The notes below the pieces were generated by a model that searched no databases, was not told the origin of the DNA, and saw only the letters and a list, made by a program, of their open reading frames with translations. 24,373 bases of DNA. It comes from Candidatus Poseidoniales archaeon. GTDB taxonomy: Archaea; Thermoplasmatota; Poseidoniia; Poseidoniales; Poseidoniaceae. A program made the position numbers and the translations under genes. Numbering within the stretch: position 1 is the first letter of the stretch; each line of letters begins with the position of its first letter. Positions 1 to 8,713 of this stretch are shown in pieces. The stretch lies in assembly GCA_009887135.1 (NCBI GenBank), contig QXYA01000171.1:6285-30657 (forward strand), read 5' to 3'.

Positions 1-104
1 ACAATAAATGGATACCAAGCATTGAAATCTTCGACTTTCGAAGGTATTCCGCGCTTTGCCTTTGCTGGATTGCCCATGATTGATTGGTCGAGCACCTTGC
101 TCAT
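1..104 (-). CDS. proS: Prolyl-tRNA synthetase, N-terminal fragment (runs off the window)
   Basis: This is the 5' end of a gene that leaves the window at base 1; 34 whole codons are visible. The reading begins MSKVLDQSIM and continues through RGIPSKVEDFNAWYPFI. That last part resembles the opening of archaeal/eukaryotic-type class II prolyl-tRNA synthetases, where a short basic leader is followed by an S-x-D-F-x-x-W-Y motif. The enzyme would charge tRNA-Pro with proline in the cytoplasm. The ATG at 104-102 is chosen because it shares one base with the TGA stop of the upstream gene (TGATG), a typical translational-coupling arrangement; a second in-frame ATG lies at 77-75. With no catalytic motif inside the window, the assignment rests on this short stretch only. 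Confidence 0.55.
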   Translation of the reverse strand, partial: MSKVLDQSIMGNPAKAKRGIPSKVEDFNAWYPFI

Positions 105-364
105 CAAGATGACGGCTGATTATCAACATTATTTGAGGAAATAAGAGCAATGACTGCTGCTCCGCACCATACAATTTCTAGAATAAAAAAAGCCCACTCA
201 GAAATCAAATATGCACGAATAGCAAGAAGACCTGAACCAATGGCCATGAGCAATAAATAGACGATTCCTTTACTGGAAAGAGCATCTCTTGTTTCAAGTA
301 AAAATGCTAATAGAATACTCGCCATACCAACATAGGCAAGGAGTTCAGAAAATACATCCGTCAT
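104..364 (-). CDS. Small three-helix membrane protein, CBU_0592-like
   Basis: An 86-residue protein made almost wholly of three hydrophobic helices, at about residues 7-24, 34-51 and 56-76, with a short polar tail. The pattern of a first helix followed by a Ser/Lys-containing loop, a second helix with an AIGSGLLAI core and a third helix ending near W-C-G-A-A resembles the CBU_0592-like small membrane family, whose role is unknown. The ATG at 364 is preferred over a longer in-frame start at 439, because 364 lies 4 bases after the stop of the upstream 191-aa gene while 439 would sit deep inside that gene. It overlaps the proS start by one base, so the three genes are probably co-transcribed. 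Confidence 0.6.
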   Translation of the reverse strand: MTDVFSELLAYVGMASILLAFLLETRDALSSKGIVYLLLMAIGSGLLAIRAYLISEWAFFILEIVWCGAAVIALISSNNVDNQPSS

Positions 365-368
365 ATCA

Positions 369-944
369 TCACGATGATTTTCTAAGAAGGAATATAGCAG
401 CGAAAAGCGAAACACAAGCAACGACATCTGGAATTCCAATGACTAATTCAGTAACAGGTTGACTCCATCCATCGATTGAATTAAGATTGTATAATTCCAT
501 CAAATTCATCTTGGTATTACCTTCATCAGAGCATGCTTTTGTACATGCTGATCCGACCAGAGTAGAAAACACACCGAAGAGATTTGCAACGACAAATACA
601 AGTCCAAAAATTGACAAATAACTCATAGCTCCGAATGATTTCACTTTACCTGCAATTGCAGGCATAGGAATTGGAGCAGCATTCATCGGTATTTCTGGAG
701 AAGGAGCAGGTGGATGCTCGAGGGCAACATCACCTATGACTTCAATCATCATATTCGTCGATGGAAGTGGTGCTGAGGGAAGGGCGGGTTCATCAAAATC
801 TCTTAACTTCTTAGGAGCAACTGGTTGTATTTTGATACCATAAAGACGGTCTGCTAATGATGCTAGGGTTGGATCTTCAGCCAGATCAGCAGCATCAAGT
901 TCTCCATCGAGAAGTTGTTGCAACCGGTCTTGTATACTGGTCAT
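369..944 (-). CDS. Hypothetical protein with two C-terminal membrane helices
   Basis: I do not recognise a named family. The 191-residue protein has a charged N-terminal segment (residues 1-50) that looks helical. A proline/alanine/methionine-rich linker follows at about 52-97, then two membrane helices near 107-132 and 166-187. The loop between the helices holds two cysteines four residues apart (C134, C138) and could be extracytoplasmic, where they might form a disulfide. The chosen ATG at 944 has a weak GAGG element just upstream. Its first 16 codons overlap, in another frame, a 28-codon ORF with a much stronger ribosome-binding site. It lies between transaldolase and the small three-helix protein in the same direction, which suggests operon membership but gives no function. 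Confidence 0.6.
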   Translation of the reverse strand: MTSIQDRLQQLLDGELDAADLAEDPTLASLADRLYGIKIQPVAPKKLRDFDEPALPSAPLPSTNMMIEVIGDVALEHPPAPSPEIPMNAAPIPMPAIAGKVKSFGAMSYLSIFGLVFVVANLFGVFSTLVGSACTKACSDEGNTKMNLMELYNLNSIDGWSQPVTELVIGIPDVVACVSLFAAIFLLRKSS

Positions 945-981
945 AATGAGCCCTCGCTGTGATGTGCTGGAAGCCCATCAT
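895..981 (-). other. Possible 28-codon upstream ORF overlapping the 191-aa gene
   Basis: A short ORF starts at the ATG at 981 (MMGFQHITARAHYDQ...) and stops at 895-897, inside the next gene and out of frame with it. It is listed because AAGGAGG (bases 996-990 on the minus strand) sits 8 nt before its ATG, the best Shine-Dalgarno match noticed in this part of the window. The peptide has no recognisable domain. It may be a leader peptide or a translational-coupling device, or the ribosome-binding match may be chance. Confidence 0.25.
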
Positions 982-989
982 TGATGAAG

Positions 990-996
990 CCTCCTT
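990..996 (-). promoter_or_regulatory. Strong Shine-Dalgarno sequence AAGGAGG
   Basis: A full AAGGAGG on the minus strand lies 8 nt before the ATG at 981 but about 45 nt before the 191-aa gene's ATG at 944. It therefore serves the short overlapping ORF rather than the long gene, unless the mRNA folds to bring them together. Confidence 0.4.
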
Positions 997-1015
997 TCGT
1001 GAAGAAATAGTGAAT

Positions 1016-1675
1016 TCAAGCATTTCCAGCGGCTTCAACTTCAGCCCAGTCTCTCATAAATCCTTCTAAGCCGCGGTCTGTCAACGGATGAGTCATTAAT
1101 TGTTTGAAGATCTTTGCAGGCATAGTAGCCGTATGCGCTCCAAGTTGCATACACTGGAGCATATGGGTTGGGTGTCGAATGGAAGCTGCGAGTACTTTGG
1201 TCGTAATATCATACTTCGACCAGGTTTCCATAATTTCAGCAATCAAATTCATTCCATCATGGCCAGTATCATCAATTCTACCGATGAACGGAGATACGTA
1301 TGTTGCACCAGCTTTGGCAGCCATAAGTGCCTGTGATGTTGAAAATATCAGGGTGACGTTGGTATCAATTCCTTCATCTGTGAGAACTTTTGTAGCCGCT
1401 AGCCCTTCCGGAGTACAAGGGATTTTAATAATCACATTTTCAGGCAACTCACTTTTGAGTTGTCTTGCCTGTTCAAGCATACCGGCAGTATCCATTGCTG
1501 TTACTTCCGCAGAAATTGGACCCGAGCAAATATTGGCAATTTCACGTACAACTTCTTTGAAATCGCGTCCACTTTTTTTGATAAGAGAGGGATTTGTCGT
1601 TACACCATCGAGAATACCCCAAGCGGCTATTTCTCGAATTTCATCTACGTCTGCTGTATCTAGGAAGAACTCCAT
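1016..1675 (-). CDS. tal: Transaldolase, short (TalC/FSA-like) subfamily
   Basis: A 219-residue cytoplasmic (beta/alpha)8 enzyme that transfers a dihydroxyacetone unit between sugar phosphates in the non-oxidative pentose phosphate pathway. Visible family motifs are the start FFLDTADVDEI, TTNPSL at 26-31, the Schiff-base lysine K84 in VIIKIPCT, and the AGATYVSPFIGRID block at 122-135. Two positions separate transaldolase from the related fructose-6-phosphate aldolase. Here they are E57 (Gln in E. coli FSA) and F130 (Tyr131 in FSA), both the transaldolase state, so I call transaldolase. The ATG at 1675 gives the usual length; a GTG at 1696 would add MPARAVT and looks spurious. It lies 42 nt after the transketolase C-subunit gene in the same direction, matching the pathway. 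Confidence 0.9.
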   Translation of the reverse strand: MEFFLDTADVDEIREIAAWGILDGVTTNPSLIKKSGRDFKEVVREIANICSGPISAEVTAMDTAGMLEQARQLKSELPENVIIKIPCTPEGLAATKVLTDEGIDTNVTLIFSTSQALMAAKAGATYVSPFIGRIDDTGHDGMNLIAEIMETWSKYDITTKVLAASIRHPTHMLQCMQLGAHTATMPAKIFKQLMTHPLTDRGLEGFMRDWAEVEAAGNA

Positions 1676-1717
1676 AGTGACCGCTCGAGCCGGCACTCCT
1701 TCAATATGACGGATGCC

Positions 1718-2647
1718 TTACTTGCGTTGCATTGCTCGACGTGCTGCCTTTGCAATGTGAGGTGCACTTAATTCCATTAATTCGAGCATTTCATCGGATT
1801 GTCCTGATTCACCAAATCGATCTTTGACCCCAACACGTTCCAATGGAGTTGTTGCTGTCATTGAGAGATGTTCAGCGACTGCTCCACCAAGTCCACCGAT
1901 GATGGAATGATCTTCCGCAGTAACAATGCAACCACAGCGTTGTGCAACATTGTCAATTAAATCGGTATCAAGTGGTTTTATTGTATGCATATCAATCACA
2001 GTTGCCTGTATTCCTTCCTGTGCTAGCATTTCAGCTGCCTTTAGGGATTCTGAAACCAGAACGCCACAAGCTACAATCGCTACATCGGTACCATTTTTCA
2101 GTTCGATACCCTTTCCAATTTGGATAGAGTCTTCTGGTGTGTCATCATAGAGAACAGGTGTTTTATTTCGTGCAGTTCTCATGTAGGATGCATTTGTGGA
2201 TGTGGCAAGTCGCTTGGTTAGAATCCGTGTACTCACCTCATCACTTGGATGCATGACTGTCACGTTTGGAAGTGTTCTAAAAATTGCTAAATCTTCTATT
2301 GATTGTGCAGATGAACCATCAGTCCCAGTATGCGTTCCACCATGAGAACCACATAGATGAACGGCAAGTCCAGGTCGTGCAACACCGTTTCTCATTTGTT
2401 CAAATGCACGTTCAGTAAAGATGGCAAATGTTGATGCAAAGGGGATGTATCCGCTCGATGCCATACCTGCTGCTACGAGAAGCATGTTTTGCTCACCAAT
2501 ACCACAGGAAATTGTACGCTCAGGATAGGCCTTTCTGAAGTGGAGGGATTTTGTAGATTTTCCGAGATCAGCTTCAAGAACAACCACTTTCTTATTTTCT
2601 GCAAGTTCAAGCAATGCCTGACCATAACCATCTCGTGTTGCAGCCAT
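1718..2647 (-). CDS. Transketolase, C-terminal subunit
   Basis: A 309-residue subunit holding the pyrimidine-binding and C-terminal domains of a split transketolase. With the N subunit and thiamine diphosphate it would move two-carbon units between sugar phosphates. E52 in SCGIGEQNM corresponds to the catalytic glutamate that activates thiamine diphosphate. The GSHGGTHTGTDGSS loop at 100-113 and the EDLAIFRTLPNVTV block are typical of the family, and the last third is the transketolase C domain. The ATG at 2647 follows the N-subunit stop by 5 nt. A TTG at 2656 would overlap that stop by 4 nt and has a GGTGG element just before it, so the true start could be either. Split transketolases are usual in archaea and some bacteria. 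Confidence 0.92.
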   Translation of the reverse strand: MAATRDGYGQALLELAENKKVVVLEADLGKSTKSLHFRKAYPERTISCGIGEQNMLLVAAGMASSGYIPFASTFAIFTERAFEQMRNGVARPGLAVHLCGSHGGTHTGTDGSSAQSIEDLAIFRTLPNVTVMHPSDEVSTRILTKRLATSTNASYMRTARNKTPVLYDDTPEDSIQIGKGIELKNGTDVAIVACGVLVSESLKAAEMLAQEGIQATVIDMHTIKPLDTDLIDNVAQRCGCIVTAEDHSIIGGLGGAVAEHLSMTATTPLERVGVKDRFGESGQSDEMLELMELSAPHIAKAARRAMQRK

Positions 2648-2652
2648 GCGTG

Positions 2653-3477
2653 TCAAACTGCCACCCCCAATTCTGAAAGTGCAAGAGCATACTGTTCATC
2701 GTTTGGTGCTGCACCATGGAACGATGGATTATCTTCCATAAAGGAAACACCCTTGCCTTTTACTGTGTGGGCAATGAGGATCGATGGTCCATCGTTTGTT
2801 TCTGCAAGATAGTTCATGCCTTCGACAACTTCATTCATATCATGACCATTAATTTCCTTTACATTCCATCCAAATGCTCTCCACTTGGCAGGAATATCAA
2901 ACATTCTCATTTGTGTTTCACAGAAGTCATCATTCTGAATACGATTACGATCGAGAATGACTTTGAGATTCCCAAGTTCATGATGTGCAGCAGCCATAGC
3001 CGCTTCCCAGACTGATCCTTCCTGAATTTCTCCATCTCCAAGCATAACGAAGGCTCTTCTTTCGCTTCCATCGAGCTTCGCTGCAATTGCGCAACCCATT
3101 CCATACGAGAGTCCCATGCCGAGGCTTCCAGCACTGAAGTCAACACCAGGACACCATTTCATATCGACGTGTCCTTGACAAACGCCACCAAGAACTCGAT
3201 AGGAGGTCAAATCCTCATGGGAAATGAATCCTCTTTCTGCGAGTAAAGCGTACATTCCAGGAGAGGCATGTCCTTTTGAGAGAATAAATCGGTCTCGATC
3301 TTCCCAATCAGGTTCATCAGAGCGAACGCGCATTGTAGTACCGTAGAGTCCTGCTAACAAATCAATTTCAGATAGAGAGCCACCAGGATGTCCTGCTTGT
3401 GCTCTGTAAACCATCTTGACAATTTCAATTCTACACTTTCGTGCAAGTTCTTCCAGTTCTTCGATAGTGTGTTGCAT
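2653..3477 (-). CDS. Transketolase, N-terminal subunit
   Basis: A 274-residue thiamine-diphosphate-binding half of transketolase. Motifs are H30 in AGHPGGS, LSKGHASPGMYALL at 67-80, and the thiamine diphosphate/Mg2+ motif starting with GDG at 147-149 and ending in the DRNRIQN segment (N178, N182). AHTVKGKGVSFME near the C-terminus is the usual end of this domain. The ATG at 3477 is chosen; a GTG two codons upstream (3483) is possible and changes nothing in the domain. The gene is followed directly by the C subunit, so the two chains are made from one message and should form one active site at their interface. It starts 54 nt after the OPT transporter stop. Confidence 0.93.
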   Translation of the reverse strand: MQHTIEELEELARKCRIEIVKMVYRAQAGHPGGSLSEIDLLAGLYGTTMRVRSDEPDWEDRDRFILSKGHASPGMYALLAERGFISHEDLTSYRVLGGVCQGHVDMKWCPGVDFSAGSLGMGLSYGMGCAIAAKLDGSERRAFVMLGDGEIQEGSVWEAAMAAAHHELGNLKVILDRNRIQNDDFCETQMRMFDIPAKWRAFGWNVKEINGHDMNEVVEGMNYLAETNDGPSILIAHTVKGKGVSFMEDNPSFHGAAPNDEQYALALSELGVAV

Positions 3478-3531
3478 GGGCACCAGTAATACTATGCCAT
3501 CGCTTTTGGCCTTTGATAATTCCCGTGGGTA

Positions 3532-5607
3532 TTACTTTGAATTTGGAATGAAAGAACGAACGAATTTCTTGAGCGCATGGCTAGCAGTGGCCAATATATC
3601 CTTCCCCAAGTTCCCTTCACTTGGCAAGGCTCTCGTTGCGAGCCATAAAAAGACGCCAACAAACCATGCAAAGAAAAGCAAGGAGAGGCTTTGAGGCAGT
3701 TCAGTTATACTGAATATCTCGTCAAGATTGATATTAAGTACAATCAAAACAGCAATTAAAACACCCAAAATAGATTCACCTGCTATAAACCCGGCTCCAA
3801 TTAAAACTCCTCTGCTTTCTACTTCGTATGCGGCCTGTTTAGCCTCTTTGGATGGTTCTCTATCCAGAGTTCCGTCTACACGAAGATAAGCGGAACCAAT
3901 GGCTAAGGATGATAAAATACCCCCGAGCATAATGGGAACACTTAGGCCTAGAGGCAAGTAAATTCCAATTGCGACAGACATTACAGGCATGGCTAGTCGA
4001 ATCAATACAACGGCTAATGCAGCCCCAAGGAAAACCATGGGGAGGTTCATGTCTCCAACAAACGCTCCTTTCACAATTGCTCCAATCAATTCTGCTTGTG
4101 GGGCAAATAATGCTTCACTGCAGTCATAAAGGTTTGATGAATCAGGGCCTTCAGCCGCAGTAATACGTTCATTTGTTGCAATGCAGGCAGTTGAAGAAAT
4201 CTGGAATGCATTATGCAGAAGGCTAATGGTTGGACCAATTACAAATGCCCCAGTAATAACACCTACAATCTCTGCAATTTGTTGACGCCACGGCGTTGCA
4301 CCGACCATGTGACCTGTTTTGAGATCCTGCATGACATCTCCTGCAATTGCGGCACTACTCGCTACAACTGCTGCAATAAGCAACGTCGCATACATCAGTT
4401 CTTCTTGCCCAAGTCCCAGGAAATACGATCCTACGATCCAAACAAGTCCCACAGTAAACAAAAGTGTAGCTATTGTCATTCCAGAAACAGGGGAATTACT
4501 CGATCCAACTACACCTGCAATATATCCTGCAACTGCTGCGAAAAAGAAGGATACAATGGCTAAGAAAAGCGCACCTGCAAGAGAGAGTACGAAAGAACCC
4601 GTAATGTACCAGTAGAAAAAGAATGTAAGCAAGACAAGTATTCCACAAACGAATGTGACCCATTTCATTGGCAAATCCTTCTCTGTTCTCAAATGATTCT
4701 CGCTATCAGATTCATTTTGAACAAATGATTTCTTCAGACCAGTAAAGATTGTTTTTCGCATACTCCACAACGTGTATACTCCACCAACCACCATGGCTCC
4801 AACTCCAACATAACGAACTTGTTCGAGCCACAATGTATCAAAACCATCAGCTAATGATTTTGATTGGGGCCATCCATTGAGGTAGCCTAGGAGAGGTACT
4901 AGGACGACGAACCCTATGATTCCACCTAAAAAGATAAAAGAAGCAATTCGAATTCCTACAATAAATCCTACGGAGAGTAAGGCAATGGATAAATCCATTC
5001 CAGCATACATTCGTGTTTTGAATAATTCGATTGCAGTTTCAGCAGAATGGTGCGTGACCTTGAATCCCTTAACCATCAGTCCATAGAGTGCTCCAATTCC
5101 TAGTGCGTAAACAATGGCTAGCGCACCACTTCCACCTTCTTCTCCAGCTACAAGGACTTCTCTACAGGCTACTCCTTCAGGATATGGAAGGGCCTCTTCT
5201 ACGATAAAGAGACGTCTTAGTGCGATAGTAAACATTGTCCCTAACAAACCTCCGAGTAAAGCAATGGCTAAGGTCGGGAACCATTGTATTTCAACCCAAA
5301 TACCAATCACCAGCATAGCAGGTACCGTGAAGATTACACCCGCTGCTAGTGATTCACCAGCACTCGCCATCGTCTGTACTGCATTGTTTTCTAAAATACT
5401 GACGTCTTTGAACAAACTACGAAGGATCAACATTGACATTACTGCAGCAGGAATACTTGCAGAGACGGTCATACCAGCATAAAGGCCAAGGTAGGCATTT
5501 GCGGCAGTCATGAGAACACCCAAGACAATTCCTACAAGGATGGCTCTCAATGTCAATTCTAGCGGTTGTTCATCGGCTGGAATGTAGGGTCCATCCAATT
5601 CGCTCAT
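3532..5607 (-). CDS. OPT-family transporter (oligopeptide or metal-chelate uptake)
   Basis: A 691-residue membrane protein with roughly 14-16 hydrophobic segments. The first helix region contains LTLRAILVGIVLG followed by NAYLGLYAGMTVSAS, and LPYPEGVACREVL comes at about residue 145. AGDVMQDLKTGHMVGATPW in the middle and LGLSVPIMLGG late in the chain are also hallmarks of the prokaryotic branch of the OPT superfamily. These carriers import oligopeptides or, in the YSL branch, metal chelates, by proton coupling; the substrate cannot be read from sequence. The start is ATG at 5607, with a GGTG element 4 nt before it; GTG at 5613 is an alternative. A soluble acidic insertion around 290-310 separates two membrane blocks. 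It heads the minus-strand run containing the transketolase genes, with no obvious functional link. Confidence 0.88.
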   Translation of the reverse strand: MSELDGPYIPADEQPLELTLRAILVGIVLGVLMTAANAYLGLYAGMTVSASIPAAVMSMLILRSLFKDVSILENNAVQTMASAGESLAAGVIFTVPAMLVIGIWVEIQWFPTLAIALLGGLLGTMFTIALRRLFIVEEALPYPEGVACREVLVAGEEGGSGALAIVYALGIGALYGLMVKGFKVTHHSAETAIELFKTRMYAGMDLSIALLSVGFIVGIRIASFIFLGGIIGFVVLVPLLGYLNGWPQSKSLADGFDTLWLEQVRYVGVGAMVVGGVYTLWSMRKTIFTGLKKSFVQNESDSENHLRTEKDLPMKWVTFVCGILVLLTFFFYWYITGSFVLSLAGALFLAIVSFFFAAVAGYIAGVVGSSNSPVSGMTIATLLFTVGLVWIVGSYFLGLGQEELMYATLLIAAVVASSAAIAGDVMQDLKTGHMVGATPWRQQIAEIVGVITGAFVIGPTISLLHNAFQISSTACIATNERITAAEGPDSSNLYDCSEALFAPQAELIGAIVKGAFVGDMNLPMVFLGAALAVVLIRLAMPVMSVAIGIYLPLGLSVPIMLGGILSSLAIGSAYLRVDGTLDREPSKEAKQAAYEVESRGVLIGAGFIAGESILGVLIAVLIVLNINLDEIFSITELPQSLSLLFFAWFVGVFLWLATRALPSEGNLGKDILATASHALKKFVRSFIPNSK

Positions 5608-5776
5608 ACACACCCGAGTCGCTGATGGTTTGAGAAAGATTCGGATACGTATTTTCCATATTCTATAGTATTTTCATTTATGTGATTTTATGGGAAGTCC
5701 TCCATTATAATCATAAATCATTATGTTTCCGAAAGAAATGGGTAATCGTTGGTTTTGACCAATCTGGTTTCCTTGG
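5608..5776. promoter_or_regulatory. Divergent intergenic region between the OPT transporter and the P-type ATPase
   Basis: This 169-nt AT-rich gap must hold promoters for both directions. TATA-like stretches include the run TTATAATCATAAATC near 5705-5719, about 60 nt before the ATPase start, and AT-rich blocks around 5650-5690 facing the transporter. A short inverted repeat, TTGGT/ACCAA with a 4-nt loop (5749-5762), lies just before the ATPase GTG start and might be an operator or mRNA hairpin. None of these elements is proven. Confidence 0.35.
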
Positions 5777-8665
5777 GTGATATATTTGGTTCAACAGAAT
5801 TGGCACGCAATGGACAATGCAGAAGCACTTTCCACTCTCGATTCCAAACCTGAAGGTTTGGCGCAAAGTGAAATCATTGACCGTCTTGATAAGTACGGGC
5901 CAAATCAATTAGAACAACCTGAACCGACATCAGCAATTTTACGATTTTTGGGACAATATAATGATCCATTAAATTATTTGTTAATCGGGGCTGCCCTCGT
6001 TGCACTAGCAATCCATCCTGAACAACCTGGAGATGCAATATTCATCTTCTTAGTATTGACAGCCAATGCGGTCTTCGGTTTCTGGCAGGAAGGTCAAGCA
6101 GAACAAGCAATGGATGCACTGAAACAAATGAGCATCTCCAATTGTGTTACGATAAGAGATGGTTATGAATCTGAAATTCCAACAGATTCACTTGTCCCTG
6201 GGGACATTGTAAAACTCGAGGAAGGATTGAATGTTCCTGCTGACATTCGTCTGTTAGAAGTGTACCAATGCAGGGTGGATGAATCTGCCTTGACTGGAGA
6301 ATCTGAACCGATTACTAAGCGTGTAAATCCATTGGATCCAAACACATTACTCGCTGATAGAAGGAACATGATGTACATGGGCACAACTGTATCAACTGGT
6401 CGTGCGATTGGTTTAGTCGTTGAAACAGGCATGCAAACCCAACTCGGACATATTGCGAGTGACATCTCAGAGGCTGTTACACCAAAGACTCCCCTCGAAT
6501 TAAAATTGGAATCATTAGGTCGGTTTCTCGGATTTATTGCACTAATTGTAGCAGTACTTCTCGTATCAATAAAAATGATTCTAGCTATTGGGGGAGATGA
6601 AAGTTTGTGGGAGGTTGCAGTGGATCAGTTTATTGTAGCAATCGCAATCTTTGTGGCGATTGTACCAGAAGGTTTACCAATTATTCTTGTCATAACACTC
6701 GCTCTTGGTATGCGTAATATGGCTCGGCACAAAGCCATTATCCGCCGCATGAAAGCAGTAGAAACATTGGGTTCAACCACAGTAATCTGTTCTGATAAAA
6801 CAGGTACATTGACTAAAAATGAAATGACAGTACGACAACTTCACACTGTTGATCATTTGTATGATGTTAGCGGAGATGGTTTCAGTCCAAAAGGTACGCT
6901 AATCGGGGATGGAGCCGAATTATCCGATTCTAAAATGTCATCTCTACAAAGCGACCAATCTTTCCGACTTCTTGCCGCTTGCCTCTCCCTTTGTCATAAT
7001 TCTCAAATTTCGAAGATCGAGGGTAGATGGTCGGCAATAGGAGACCCTACGGATTCAGCATGTGCGGTTCTTGGATGGAAATTAAATGGTCATATTGGGA
7101 AATTTGCACAACGCCATCCTAGAATCCATGAATTTTTCTTTAATACTGAACGTAAAAGAATGTCTGTCATCCATGAATATGAAGGGGATCGATGGGTCTT
7201 TGTAAAAGGAGCTGCAGGTGGATTTGTTCCAATCACAAGTTACCGATTCAAAGAAGGAGAAATCGTACCTATTGAGAAATCGGACTTTGAAAATGCTCAG
7301 AAAGTAAACGAATCTATGGGTTCAAAATCAATGAGAGTTATTGCTTTAGCAGCTCGAAAATTAGAACCTGACGAAGACGTTGAGGATATTGAAGTTGTTG
7401 AAAGTGGTCTCATTTTCTTAGGTCTTGTTGGAATCATGGATCCTCCACGGCCAGAGGTACGTGATGCGATTAAGATTTGCCAAGATGCTGGAATCAAAGT
7501 AAAGATGATCACTGGAGATCATCATTTAACAGCAGCAGCTATCGGAAAGGAACTTGCAATCAATACCGGTGCGGAATCACCTGTTAGTGGTGAAGAACTT
7601 AGACAGATGTCTGATGAAGAACTTTCTTCATCGGTAGAAGGTTCAATCTTTTCGAGAGTAACCCCTGATCAGAAAATGAGAATTGTAGCCTCCTTACAAG
7701 AAAAGGGAGAAATTGTAGCAATGACTGGAGATGGTGTCAATGATGCTCCTGCCTTGTCAGGTGCGAACATTGGTATTGCAATGGGTATTGCTGGAACGGA
7801 CGTTGCAAAAGATGCGGCTGACATGGTTCTTCAAGACGATAACTTTGCAAACATTGTTCATGCTATTGAAGAAGGAAGAAAAATCTATCAAAACATACGT
7901 AACTTCGTCCGTTATCAAGTCTCAACGAACGTTGCAGCAGTTGCTCTTATCGTTATATCTACGTTCATATTTGGTTGGAACTTACCATTAACAGCAACTC
8001 AAATCCTAGTGATCAATATTCTCATGGATGGTCCTCCAGCAGTAGCTTTAGGTGTCGAAAAACGTCATGGAAATGTCATGGGGCGACCGCCTAGACCAGT
8101 CGATGAAGGACTTCCTAATTCGAGAGATATTAGCCTCATATTCTACTTGGGCGCTGTCATGGTTATTGGAACCCTCATCATCTTCTACCTTGCTGGTGGT
8201 GGAGTCCAGACTGCAGATGCTTGTACGTTAGGACCTCTGGATACAAATGAGTATGCATGGATGGAAGGTTGTCTAGAAGATGGTGAATCTGCCGGCTGGG
8301 ATAATTATGCTGATGAACAGTTTGTTCAAGCACAAACAATGACCTTTGCTGTATTTATTGTGTATCAACTCTTCAACGTTCTCAATTGTAGATCTGGTGA
8401 TGCAAGTTTGTTTACACTCGGTGTCTTTTCAAATAAAGCCATTAATTATGCGATTTTGATTTCAGCCAGTCTTCTGTTTGTGTTCGTACACTTTGCCTCT
8501 AGCACGATACCGATTGTTGGAATTGAATTTGGGAACCTATTGAGTACAACATCACTTAAACCCGCAGATTGGGTTGTTTTGACATTAGTTGCTTCGACGG
8601 TATTTTTGATTGAAGAATTCCGGAAATTTATGGTAAATAACGGATTTTTTAAAGTCCGTCGATAA
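5777..8665 (+). CDS. P-type calcium (or manganese) ATPase, secretory-pathway (PMR1-like) type
   Basis: A 962-residue P2-type ATPase that would use ATP to pump divalent cations across the cytoplasmic membrane. Catalytic motifs are TGES (173-176) in the actuator domain, PEGL (297-300) in M4, the phosphorylation motif CSDKTGTLT with D340, MTGDGVNDAP (649-658), and NILMDGPPA (747-755) in M6. Compared with SERCA, the site II ligands are kept (E298, N747, D751). Site I is altered: the M5 motif reads N718-V-A-A, with alanine in place of the site I glutamate, and methionine replaces the M6 threonine. That is the pattern of single-site SPCA/PMR1 pumps. An in-frame TGA at 5756 limits the start. GTG at 5777 keeps the conserved N-terminal WHAM segment, while the ATG at 5810 would cut it. 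The ion is inferred. Confidence 0.88.
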   Translation: MIYLVQQNWHAMDNAEALSTLDSKPEGLAQSEIIDRLDKYGPNQLEQPEPTSAILRFLGQYNDPLNYLLIGAALVALAIHPEQPGDAIFIFLVLTANAVFGFWQEGQAEQAMDALKQMSISNCVTIRDGYESEIPTDSLVPGDIVKLEEGLNVPADIRLLEVYQCRVDESALTGESEPITKRVNPLDPNTLLADRRNMMYMGTTVSTGRAIGLVVETGMQTQLGHIASDISEAVTPKTPLELKLESLGRFLGFIALIVAVLLVSIKMILAIGGDESLWEVAVDQFIVAIAIFVAIVPEGLPIILVITLALGMRNMARHKAIIRRMKAVETLGSTTVICSDKTGTLTKNEMTVRQLHTVDHLYDVSGDGFSPKGTLIGDGAELSDSKMSSLQSDQSFRLLAACLSLCHNSQISKIEGRWSAIGDPTDSACAVLGWKLNGHIGKFAQRHPRIHEFFFNTERKRMSVIHEYEGDRWVFVKGAAGGFVPITSYRFKEGEIVPIEKSDFENAQKVNESMGSKSMRVIALAARKLEPDEDVEDIEVVESGLIFLGLVGIMDPPRPEVRDAIKICQDAGIKVKMITGDHHLTAAAIGKELAINTGAESPVSGEELRQMSDEELSSSVEGSIFSRVTPDQKMRIVASLQEKGEIVAMTGDGVNDAPALSGANIGIAMGIAGTDVAKDAADMVLQDDNFANIVHAIEEGRKIYQNIRNFVRYQVSTNVAAVALIVISTFIFGWNLPLTATQILVINILMDGPPAVALGVEKRHGNVMGRPPRPVDEGLPNSRDISLIFYLGAVMVIGTLIIFYLAGGGVQTADACTLGPLDTNEYAWMEGCLEDGESAGWDNYADEQFVQAQTMTFAVFIVYQLFNVLNCRSGDASLFTLGVFSNKAINYAILISASLLFVFVHFASSTIPIVGIEFGNLLSTTSLKPADWVVLTLVASTVFLIEEFRKFMVNNGFFKVRR

Positions 8666-8713
8666 TTGTGGTCTCATCCACATCTTGATGAAGAATGAGC
8701 GTGAGGGTCGGAC

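Noticed and set aside
1104..1709. Plus-strand ORF of 201 codons opposite transaldolase
   Set aside because: It is antisense to a clearly conserved enzyme, has no recognisable domain, and no ribosome-binding site was evident; it is a shadow of the real gene.
8641..8658. Hairpin CGGA...TCCG at the end of the ATPase gene as a terminator
   Set aside because: It lies inside the coding sequence with a very small loop, has no T-run after it, and the next gene follows in the same direction.
8667..8682. TGTGG/CCACA hairpin between the ATPase and mqnE
   Set aside because: Only 5 bp of stem, no T-tract, and no evidence that it stops or regulates transcription.
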